Origin: AWTP1-9 sp035703165
Lineage (GTDB): Bacteria; Bacteroidota; Bacteroidia; Chitinophagales; Chitinophagaceae
Assembly (NCBI GenBank): GCA_035703165.1
Contig: DASSYR010000034.1
Span: 1-5,518, forward strand
Length of the DNA: 5,518 nucleotides
Direction: 5' to 3'
Shown in pieces: positions 1 to 5,471 of the stretch (positions are counted from its first letter, which is position 1; each line of letters begins with the position of its first letter). A program made the position numbers and the translations under genes. Below the pieces are notes generated by a model. That model had not been told where the DNA came from. It searched no databases and was given only the letters and a program-made list of their open reading frames with translations.

Positions 1-154
1 CCGGCGGTTGTAAAGGTACAATATCGTATTTAACTAGGAGGCAACCCCAATGTACGCTTACCGTTACCATTGACGGCGAGTGCCACAGCCCCAACTCACA
101 TAACCCTCACGACACTCGCCTGCGAACTTCAAGGGAGTCTCAACGGGGAAGGAG
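1..154 (-). repeat. Cassette leader repeat, copy 1 (downstream of module C)
   Basis: This is the first of three copies of the sequence that precedes the RHS core fragments. Bases 1-141 are identical to 5378-5518. Bases 1-154 match 3478-3631 with three substitutions and no indels, and similarity stops abruptly after base 154. On the minus strand the copy lies after the module C immunity gene, so another core fragment should follow beyond base 1. It contains the arms GGCGAGTG (75-82) and CACTCGCC (113-120), a perfect 8-bp inverted repeat with a 30-nt loop. Its role is unknown; it may be a recombination or untranslated leader segment. Confidence 0.9.
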
Positions 155-264
155 AAGTCTCGCCAGGGAAGGAGGAGGGCCTGCTACTTTATAAGCACAC
201 AAAAGTCATAGCAAAATGAGGCAGCTACGCTGTCTTGCTTCGCAATCTATATTTTTACCGGACA

Positions 265-345
265 GTAGTAGTTGCAAACTCAGGACAGCAATCCTATTAT
301 TTAAAGAACACTACGGATAGCTGGGATAGCTGAGTTTACTACTAC
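265..345. repeat. Imperfect inverted repeat downstream of module C
   Basis: The left arm GTAGTAGTTGCAAACTCAG (265-283) is the reverse complement of the right arm CTGAGTTTACTACTAC (330-345) apart from three extra bases (TGC) in the left arm. That gives 16 paired bases with a 3-nt bulge and a 46-nt loop. The loop is long for an intrinsic terminator and no T-tract follows, so this may be a recombination or mobile-element remnant rather than a terminator. Confidence 0.6.
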
Positions 346-379
346 CAGCTTTGTTTGTATCGAACACTACGGATAGCTG
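306..379. repeat. Direct repeat pair of 18 bp with a nested 9-bp tandem
   Basis: GAACACTACGGATAGCTG occurs at 306-323 and again at 362-379, 56 bp apart. The end of the first copy is duplicated in tandem (GGATAGCTG at 315-323 and 324-332), and GGATAGCTGAG then recurs at 371-381. The nested pattern suggests slippage or a small duplication in non-coding DNA. No function can be assigned. Confidence 0.7.
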
Positions 380-406
380 AGCTAAATCAAATTGCTTTCC
401 AGTTAG

Positions 407-862
407 CTAATCTTTTCTTGGGTAGTATGTTTCTAACCACTCCGTGCCATCAATAATTTCCAAAACATGCTCCTTTAAGGCAGCAGCAATTTTTCTCAAA
501 ATCATTTCCGCTTCAGCTTCGCTAAAATCATTTATAAGGCTTGAAGAAAAGTCCTTCCCATTTGATTGTAAATAATTACTCAAAGAAAAAAAGTCCTCTA
601 CACCAGAATAAGGTATTCGAGTAATGGATACGCTAAATGTGTATTTAATTTCGCTGTATACTTGAGACTTCGTATAGCTTACGGCAATTTTTCTACGCTT
701 AGTTTCATGTACATATTCAACCTCAAAAGATTCGATGAATATATCATCGCCTTCTACTTTGCATTTAGGAGTATAAAGGTATTGTTCTTCCAAAAAGGAA
801 AAGACTTGCAAAATGATGTTTTTTACTATTTCAATCCTATGGTTTTTTAGCTCCAGTTCCAT
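407..862 (-). CDS. Putative immunity protein of module C (soluble)
   Basis: Predicted 151-residue protein starting MELELKNHRI and ending ETYYPRKD. I do not recognise its family. It has no signal peptide and no membrane segment, and it is a charged mix of predicted strand (about residues 32-85) and helix (about 113-138, rich in Ala, Glu and Lys), so it should be cytosolic. The role is inferred from position: it is the only gene directly after the module C toxin tip, on the same strand. I chose the ATG at 862, which overlaps the toxin end by 26 nt. The frame stays open to an ATG at 919, giving 170 residues, but that start would overlap the toxin by 83 nt. Tight overlap implies translational coupling. 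A cytosolic partner suggests that toxin C acts in the cytoplasm. Confidence 0.7.
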   Translation of the reverse strand: MELELKNHRIEIVKNIILQVFSFLEEQYLYTPKCKVEGDDIFIESFEVEYVHETKRRKIAVSYTKSQVYSEIKYTFSVSITRIPYSGVEDFFSLSNYLQSNGKDFSSSLINDFSEAEAEMILRKIAAALKEHVLEIIDGTEWLETYYPRKD

Positions 863-1736
863 ATACTGCTTGTTTCTCCATGTTATAAAATGTGCTTGTT
901 GTGCCTCCACCTGTATCAAGTATATCGTACCCTTCTTGCTTCACTTTATTAATCCAAGCTTCATTTTCCTTATAAATTTTTGTTCCTTTTACTACATCAT
1001 CAGATAAAACCTTTCCTGGGTTATCAGCTAACAGTTTATTCCATTGCTTTAATGCTTCTTCGGTTGGTGTAAATACTTCCGCATTCTTTAACCCTGCAGC
1101 AACCTGTTTTACTTTATCCATGCCTTGCCCTATTACTGCGACTTTTCCTCCCTTAGTGCCTTTAATTAAAACAGCGCTCTCGACTCCTGCAGCTTTCAAC
1201 CATGCCGCTGGTCTAACCGGAGATTTAAAAATATTTCTAAACGCTACTCCTACATCGGATGCTTGCGAACCTGTATTAGTAGGTACAGGCTCATTCGCAT
1301 CACCAGTTGTAGCACCATAAACAAAGTTGGCTATATCCGGTCCATATTTGGAAGTCAGCGTTGATGCTGATGTTATTGTTGCTATGATGCCAGGGCTTGT
1401 TGCGGTTCGCAAGAGGGTCGTTATAATTAAACCTCCATAGGCTGTCGCTCCACCCGCCACAAACCCCGCTCCCAAAAACCCTCCTGCAATGATCTGCCCT
1501 CTTCTATCCATTTTTTCCACATAAGCACGTTCTTCGGGAGTTTTAGCATTCGCATACATTTCCTCTGTCTTTTGCCTTGCCCTATGCAGCTCAAAAGGGG
1601 AAGGTTCTAATCCGTCTAAATCTAAGTTCCTTATAGGAGAATTTCCTGCAAAATGATAAGGGCTATACCAAGGATATTCTCTTGTAATCGGATCCACACT
1701 CAAAAACCTCCCCAACCTCGGGTCATAAATCCTCAT
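837..1736 (-). CDS. RHS core remnant with C-terminal toxin tip, module C
   Basis: A 299-residue reading frame from the ATG of MRIYDPRLGR. Residues 1-44 are the very end of an RHS core, closing with LDLDGLE, the usual border between constant core and variable tip. Residues 45-80 form a charged helical linker. Residues 81-128 are Gly/Ala-rich and hydrophobic, possibly one or two membrane helices. Residues 197-290 look like the effector domain, with KVAVIGQGM near 198, NEAWINKVKQEGYDILDTG at 258-276 and FYNMEK at 283-288. I cannot name the domain with confidence. The frame is open upstream to 1829 without another start, and the ATG is internal to the core, so native translation from here is doubtful. 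It is best read as an orphan tip that needs a full core from elsewhere. It overlaps the immunity gene by 26 nt. Confidence 0.75.
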   Translation of the reverse strand: MRIYDPRLGRFLSVDPITREYPWYSPYHFAGNSPIRNLDLDGLEPSPFELHRARQKTEEMYANAKTPEERAYVEKMDRRGQIIAGGFLGAGFVAGGATAYGGLIITTLLRTATSPGIIATITSASTLTSKYGPDIANFVYGATTGDANEPVPTNTGSQASDVGVAFRNIFKSPVRPAAWLKAAGVESAVLIKGTKGGKVAVIGQGMDKVKQVAAGLKNAEVFTPTEEALKQWNKLLADNPGKVLSDDVVKGTKIYKENEAWINKVKQEGYDILDTGGGTTSTFYNMEKQAVYGTGAKKP

Positions 1737-1829
1737 TCCATAATCCTGCTGGTTACCTTCGCCTTTTACCTCATTATCATTCTCCTTACCATTAAATCCA
1801 TATCTGTAGCCCCCTCCGGGGGAACTATA
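1605..1829 (-). repeat. RHS core homology block, module C (short)
   Basis: This block aligns with the ends of the module A and B core blocks. Bases 1689-1744 are identical to 3134-3189 (56 bp). Within them, the 38 bp at 1696-1733 are identical in all three modules (3141-3178 and 5041-5078) and encode RIYDPRLGRFLSV. Similarity ends at DGLE (base 1605). The shared block is a plausible substrate for recombination between modules. Confidence 0.85.
1737..1829 (-). pseudogene. Truncated RHS core fragment leading into module C
   Basis: In the same frame as the module C tip, 31 more core residues are open, beginning YSSPGGGYRYGFNGKE and running through EVKGEGNQQDYG. This belongs to the stretch around the core's FNGKE motif. 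The fragment starts immediately after, and in frame with, the TAA stop (1830-1832) of the module B lipoprotein gene, and it has no start codon of its own. Modules A and B keep about 174-181 residues from their apparent start to the tip border, whereas here only about 75 core residues remain. The GGG-containing YSSPGGGYRY wording differs from the equivalent in A and B, so this core comes from a different RHS lineage. Confidence 0.8.
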
Positions 1830-2246
1830 TTACTTTTTTATTTGTTTGAAGAAAATAATTTTATGGTTATTATTTAGATCAAACAAAGTATTTCCGTTTT
1901 TATATAAAACAAAAGAAGATATATACATAGTGTCTTTAACAGCATTGTTTAAGGTCCTAACAAGTAAGAAGGAAGACATTTCCATTTGCTCTTTTTTCTC
2001 TATAAAATGCCCCTTGCCTTTCCACTTTTGACCATCATCGGATTCTATAATTTTTTCAAATTCCCCTTTAGAGGAGCGACTATTCTTTCTATAAAAATAA
2101 AAGCAATTCGTTACCCAAATTGATTTAACTTGGCAATATACTGTAGAATCATTTAGAATTAATTTTCTGCTACAAATTGCATTAATTTTGTTTGTATTCT
2201 TACAGCTTATAAAAATAATAAAAGCAAAAAAATATTTATACTTCAT
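1830..2246 (-). CDS. Putative lipoprotein immunity protein of module B
   Basis: Predicted 138-residue protein. The N-terminus MKYKYFFAFIIFISCKNTNK is a short signal peptide with a lipobox-like ISC, so Cys15 is the likely lipidated residue and the mature protein would sit in the periplasm or on the outer membrane. The rest shows alternating strand-like segments (LILNDSTVYCQVKSIWV, MYISSFVLYKNGNTLF, HKIIFFKQIKK) and two further cysteines that could pair (about 25 and 38). I do not recognise the family. Immunity to toxin B is inferred from position: it begins 8 nt after the toxin stop on the same strand. An envelope-located partner fits a toxin that works outside the cytoplasm. Its TAA stop is fused directly to the truncated core of module C. 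Confidence 0.75.
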   Translation of the reverse strand: MKYKYFFAFIIFISCKNTNKINAICSRKLILNDSTVYCQVKSIWVTNCFYFYRKNSRSSKGEFEKIIESDDGQKWKGKGHFIEKKEQMEMSSFLLVRTLNNAVKDTMYISSFVLYKNGNTLFDLNNNHKIIFFKQIKK

Positions 2247-2254
2247 ACAATTAA

Positions 2255-3592
2255 CTAACGATGTTGTGTTCCTTCTCCCGAAGATGCAGGCATTGTTCCA
2301 TTAGCTGTCGCAGGCATTCCCCCTCCTGTTGATGGGGCAGGTGTCCCGTTTGACGATGAAGTAGCTGCTGATCTTCGTAAAAAGTTGCTTGGGTCATTTA
2401 AGTTGTTATTTGATAACGCACTATTTATTATTGCTATTGTATTGTCCTGACTTGGCGCTATTTGACCAGGTAGATTACTTTCTAAGGTTCTCCCAGTCGG
2501 ATAAATAGCATTTCCCCTTGCATTCGGGCGATGAAGTAACCTTGCCATATTATGAAAACCAACTTCATGGGAAATGAGTTCTTCATAACTTGGAATGCCA
2601 TCTGGGTCCAGGTCTTCAGACGAACCGAAGCCTATAAAATTAGGATTAATATACACATTGTTACTGCCATTTACATCTGCTCTCGCAAAGGTTAATGGAT
2701 TAGAAAAATCACCTGCTGAACCTAATTGTACAAGACTATTAGCAGCATTATTTACATCAACCGAACCGGGTTCAGACGTATTTTGAACATTAACATTGTA
2801 AGAAACTTCAATTTTAAAACCAGTACCGGCATCAAAGACACTTTGATCAATTAATTGGAATGATCCTCCATTTTGTGGTATAGCACTTACATAAAGTGTC
2901 GTGTTCCCAGAACTAAAAATTGATGAAAGTTCTGTGTTCCCTAATGCTGATACCTGTCTTGGAATGTTAAGGCTATTAACATAAATATTTTTGACAATTT
3001 GTATATTTGCAGTTCTTGTAGTCGCATTGTAATTTGTCACATCAAGTCTCTCTAATCCATCCAAATCAACTGCCCAAATCGGCATATTTCCCGCAAACTG
3101 GTACGGCGTGTACCATGGATAAGATTGTGTCAACGGATCCACACTCAAAAACCTCCCCAACCTCGGGTCATAAATCCTCATTCCATAATTCTGCTGGTTG
3201 CCTTCGCCTTTTACTTCATTATCATTCTCCTTCCCATTAAACCCATAACGCCCCAATATTCCGTATTGCCTACCTGGTTGTAACTGACCAAACGGATAAT
3301 AGTCCTGTGCACTCACCACATCGGCTACATAATAATCAACTATCCCATCGCCGTTTTCATCTACTCCTATCTTCTTATCACTCACTGTTACCATCACATT
3401 CTGCAGATGATTGGGTAATTCATACACCCGGCTGCCAAAGGTTATACTGTCAAAGAGCGGCGTGGTTCCCTGGGGTACCGGCGGTTGTAAAGGTACCATA
3501 TCGTATTTAACTAGGAGGCAACCCCAATGTACTCTTACCGTTACCATTGACGGCGAGTGCCACAGCCCCAACTCACATAACCCACACGACAC
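2255..3592 (-). CDS. RHS core fragment with putative metallopeptidase-like toxin tip, module B
   Basis: A 445-residue frame opened by GTG at 3592; an ATG at 3547 is a credible alternative. Residues 1 to about 38 come from the leader repeat and do not resemble RHS core. Residues about 45-181 are the end of an RHS core: YELPNHLQNVMVTVSDKK, DYYPFGQLQPGRQYG, FNGKENDNEVKGEG, RIYDPRLGRFLSVDP, then DLDGLE. The tip (182-445) is strand-rich at first and then carries SYEELISHEVGFHNMARLLH at 335-354. His342, Glu343 and His347 form HExxxH, the spacing used for zinc in M49 dipeptidyl peptidase III (HELLGH), and His354 or a downstream acidic residue could be a further ligand. Protease function is inference. 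The last 40 residues are a Ser/Gly/Pro/Thr tail. There is no full-length core, so this is probably an orphan or swappable tip. Confidence 0.75.
   Translation of the reverse strand: MSCGLCELGLWHSPSMVTVRVHWGCLLVKYDMVPLQPPVPQGTTPLFDSITFGSRVYELPNHLQNVMVTVSDKKIGVDENGDGIVDYYVADVVSAQDYYPFGQLQPGRQYGILGRYGFNGKENDNEVKGEGNQQNYGMRIYDPRLGRFLSVDPLTQSYPWYTPYQFAGNMPIWAVDLDGLERLDVTNYNATTRTANIQIVKNIYVNSLNIPRQVSALGNTELSSIFSSGNTTLYVSAIPQNGGSFQLIDQSVFDAGTGFKIEVSYNVNVQNTSEPGSVDVNNAANSLVQLGSAGDFSNPLTFARADVNGSNNVYINPNFIGFGSSEDLDPDGIPSYEELISHEVGFHNMARLLHRPNARGNAIYPTGRTLESNLPGQIAPSQDNTIAIINSALSNNNLNDPSNFLRRSAATSSSNGTPAPSTGGGMPATANGTMPASSGEGTQHR
3050..3477 (-). repeat. RHS core homology block, module B
   Basis: This block aligns with 4950-5377 at a constant offset of 1900 bp, without gaps. 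Most of it is near-identical (for example 3270-3477 against 5170-5377), except for a diverged patch at about 3179-3268. It encodes the core from about PVPQGTTPLFDS to DLDGLE. Similarity between the modules ends at the tip border, base 3050. Confidence 0.9.
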
Positions 3593-3631
3593 TCGCCTGC
3601 GAACTTCAAGGGAGTCTCAACGGGGAAGGAG
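3478..3631 (-). repeat. Cassette leader repeat, copy 2 (before module B)
   Basis: Second copy of the 154-bp leader, with three substitutions relative to copy 1. One of them turns the TGA present in copies 1 and 3 into TGT, which is why the module B frame extends further upstream than module A's. The inverted-repeat arms are at 3552-3559 and 3590-3597. All three copies keep the arms, and similarity to copy 1 ends at 3631. Confidence 0.9.
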
Positions 3632-3698
3632 GCGCAGCCGTACGCTTAGTAATATCTTTTATTATTTACAAACTACGCCGAGTTTGAGAATGCGCCAG
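3632..3698. other. Short spacer between module A immunity gene and leader
   Basis: A 67-bp stretch unlike the region that precedes leader copy 1. No promoter, hairpin or reading frame is convincing. It marks where the module A-specific DNA ends and the shared leader begins. Confidence 0.5.
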
Positions 3699-4157
3699 TT
3701 AGGGGTATAACTTATACCGTGCTGATTCTGGTATTACTTTTATAGTTATGCCCTTCCTATTAAAAAAATTAATTTCATTTTGACTTGGCCTTCCGCTAAA
3801 AGAATATTGTATTGTATGAGAATTCCCTTCTTTTAAAAAAGTAATTTTAAAAAGGTTAGAACCCCTTATTTCTGCAAAGCAATATTGTACATATTGAACA
3901 TCAGAATAATTCATAACAGTAATATTTTTTGACTTCCCAAGGCCTTTAGCCACTTCAATAAAATCCTCATAAAAAAGAATTTGAGGCTTTTGTCTTATAA
4001 ACAAATAAATTCCAGTAATCACAAAACCCCAAACCAATGGAATAAAAAAAGGGTATTTTAATAATGCAATAGTACCGCCACCAATTAAAAAAACTCCTAA
4101 GTATAATAAGTCACTGTATTGAGGAGTGTAACTAAATTTATATTTATGTACTCCCAT
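3699..4157 (-). CDS. Putative membrane immunity protein of module A
   Basis: Predicted 152-residue protein with two adjacent membrane helices near the N-terminus (about residues 16-34, DLLYLGVFLIGGGTIALLK, and 36-54, FFIPLVWGFVITGIYLFIR). The soluble remainder alternates short strands (ILFYEDFIEVAKG, ITVMNYSDVQYVQY, LFKITFLKEG, HTIQYSFSG), and the layout recalls bacterial PH-like membrane proteins. The short loop between helices and the RQK after helix 2 suggest both ends face the cytoplasm, with the protein in the inner membrane. The ATG lies 3 nt after the toxin A stop, so the two genes are almost certainly co-translated. The immunity role is inferred from this placement; the family is not recognised. 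A membrane-located partner suggests that toxin A acts at or through the inner membrane. Confidence 0.72.
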   Translation of the reverse strand: MGVHKYKFSYTPQYSDLLYLGVFLIGGGTIALLKYPFFIPLVWGFVITGIYLFIRQKPQILFYEDFIEVAKGLGKSKNITVMNYSDVQYVQYCFAEIRGSNLFKITFLKEGNSHTIQYSFSGRPSQNEINFFNRKGITIKVIPESARYKLYP

Positions 4158-4160
4158 TTC

Positions 4161-5471
4161 TTAATTATTGGATGTTCCTGAATTAGTAGTTTCCTTTTTC
4201 TTTTCTTCCTTTTTTTCGTCTTGGTCTTTTTTCATATTTACTATTCCGTCTGCAGTTCCTTTGGCATTTAATATAAGGTCTGCTACTTGCTTAGTAGAAA
4301 GTTTTTTATCAATTAATCCCTCAATGGATGTTTTTTGTAAATTTTTATACCCAACTATTGTTTTAAACGCATCAATAAAAGTTTTTAAATCTTTATTGTT
4401 AATGTTTTCGCTTCCCTTAAGTAACTCGTCCACATCGTTTAGTACGCCTGCTACTTTCCAAAATTCTATTCCTGCTTTTAGCTCGCCCACTCCCAATATT
4501 AAACTAAATCCTGTTAATACATTATTTCTAACTTCTGTTACCCCTTCATCTTTATATATCATCTTAAATCCTTCCCAACCTTTTGCAATTGACTGCCCCA
4601 AACTAACAGATTCATCTTTAACAGGTGTGTCGTCAAAAGAGACAGCTATACCATTTGCCCCTGAGCCAATTGATAAAGTACCCTGATTTAATCCAGAAAA
4701 TCCACTGCTATTTCTTCCTGTTATACCCAACGTGTAACTATCATATTGATCTTTTGAGGCAAACAATTGCGGGTTTCCAGAAAAACCATTCCAATAAGAT
4801 TCTTTATAATTGAGCCACTCTTTGTAAGTAATTTTCCGATGAACCGCATAACTTCCAGAGGTCTGTTCTGTATACAATAACTTTTTACTATCAATTGTAG
4901 TTGTCACTATCTTACCTTCAGTATTTGTATTGTAAATAACAATTTTTTCTTCTAGTCCATCCAAATCTATTGCCCATATCGGTTTATTTCCCGCAAACTG
5001 GTACGGTGTGTACCATGGATAATTACCAGTTAACGGGTCAACACTCAAAAACCTCCCCAACCTCGGGTCATAAATCCTAAATCCATAATCATACTGTGCG
5101 CCTTCTCCTTTTACTTCTTTGTCCTGTTCTTTTCCATTGAAAAGATACCTGCCTTTTGTACCATATTGTCTGCCAGGTTGTAACTGACCAAACGGATAAT
5201 AATCATTCGCACTTACCACATCGGCTACATAATAATCAACTATCCCATCGCCGTTTTCATCTACCCCTATCTTCTTATCACTCACTGTTACCAGCACATT
5301 CTGTAAATGATTGGGTAATTCATACACCCGGCTGCCAAAGGTTAAACTGTCAAAGAGCGGCGTGGTTCCCTGGGGTACCGGCGGTTGTAAAGGTACAATA
5401 TCGTATTTAACTAGGAGGCAACCCCAATGTACGCTTACCGTTACCATTGACGGCGAGTGCCACAGCCCCAA
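4161..5471 (-). CDS. RHS core fragment with unclassified toxin tip, module A
   Basis: A 436-residue frame opened by TTG at 5471; the ATG at 5447 is the more conventional start. Residues 1 to about 30 are leader repeat. Residues about 37-174 are the RHS core end: YELPNHLQNVLVTVSDKK, DYYPFGQLQPGRQYG, FNGKEQDKEVKGEG, RIYDPRLGRFLSVDP, DLDGLE. The tip (175-436) begins with strand-like sequence (EKIVIYNTNTEGKIVTTTID). It continues through a Gly/Ser-rich part (about 250-280) and a hydrophobic, Gly-containing stretch (about 311-345, including LTGFSLILGVGELKAG). It ends in predicted helices and a Lys/Glu tail (414-427, KKDQDEKKEEKKKE). I see no catalytic motif and do not recognise the domain; membrane action is only suggested by the membrane-type immunity partner. 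Without the bulk of the core it probably serves as an orphan tip. Confidence 0.72.
   Translation of the reverse strand: MGLWHSPSMVTVSVHWGCLLVKYDIVPLQPPVPQGTTPLFDSLTFGSRVYELPNHLQNVLVTVSDKKIGVDENGDGIVDYYVADVVSANDYYPFGQLQPGRQYGTKGRYLFNGKEQDKEVKGEGAQYDYGFRIYDPRLGRFLSVDPLTGNYPWYTPYQFAGNKPIWAIDLDGLEEKIVIYNTNTEGKIVTTTIDSKKLLYTEQTSGSYAVHRKITYKEWLNYKESYWNGFSGNPQLFASKDQYDSYTLGITGRNSSGFSGLNQGTLSIGSGANGIAVSFDDTPVKDESVSLGQSIAKGWEGFKMIYKDEGVTEVRNNVLTGFSLILGVGELKAGIEFWKVAGVLNDVDELLKGSENINNKDLKTFIDAFKTIVGYKNLQKTSIEGLIDKKLSTKQVADLILNAKGTADGIVNMKKDQDEKKEEKKKETTNSGTSNN
4950..5377 (-). repeat. RHS core homology block, module A
   Basis: Gap-free partner of the module B block (offset 1900). It is near-identical from 5170 to 5377 and again around 5041-5078, and clearly diverged at about 5079-5168, where A reads GTKGRYLFNGKEQDKEVKGEG against GILGRYGFNGKENDNEVKGEG in B. 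Identity ends at the tip border, base 4950. Confidence 0.9.

Larger units (their letters stand above)
155..406. other. Intergenic region with short repeats, no gene
   Basis: This 252-bp stretch between the module C immunity gene and the leader repeat holds no supported gene. What can be seen is a nested set of short repeats (entries at 265-345 and 306-379), a small self-complementary TTGC-TTC-GCAA near 232-243, and a segment (155-190) rich in GGAAGGAG-like runs beside the leader repeat. The sequence differs completely from the matching space before module B (3632-3698), so this part is specific to the module C end. A decayed mobile-element end is possible but is not shown. Confidence 0.6.

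Noticed and set aside
63..190. Minus-strand peptide frame reading ETPLKFAGECREGYVSWG and ending in TAA inside the leader
   Set aside because: The frame is kept in the copies but has no start codon and hits stops just upstream in both contexts, so it is more likely a by-product of repeat conservation.
251..300. Insertion-sequence end suggested by GTAGTTGC and the ACCGGACAG context
   Set aside because: There is no transposase, no matching far end and no target duplication; the likeness is too weak to call.
863..919. Upstream extension of the module C immunity gene to the ATG at 919
   Set aside because: It would overlap the toxin by 83 nt, and the extra 19 residues are antisense-free but simply the alternate frame of the conserved toxin end; the 862 start is more economical. 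It is not excluded.
3592..3698. Bacteroidota-type promoter (TTTG and TAnnTTTG) upstream of module B
   Set aside because: No well-spaced pair could be found on the minus strand, so no promoter is reported.
662..3710. Other plus-strand open frames of 60-100 codons
   Set aside because: All lie opposite well-supported minus-strand genes or repeats, with no protein-like composition, no neighbours on that strand and no recognisable motif.
4168..4686. A 172-codon plus-strand open frame
   Set aside because: It is antisense to the module A tip, its sequence mirrors the Lys/Glu tail (runs of Ser and Phe), and the minus frame has clear RHS homology and operon layout.
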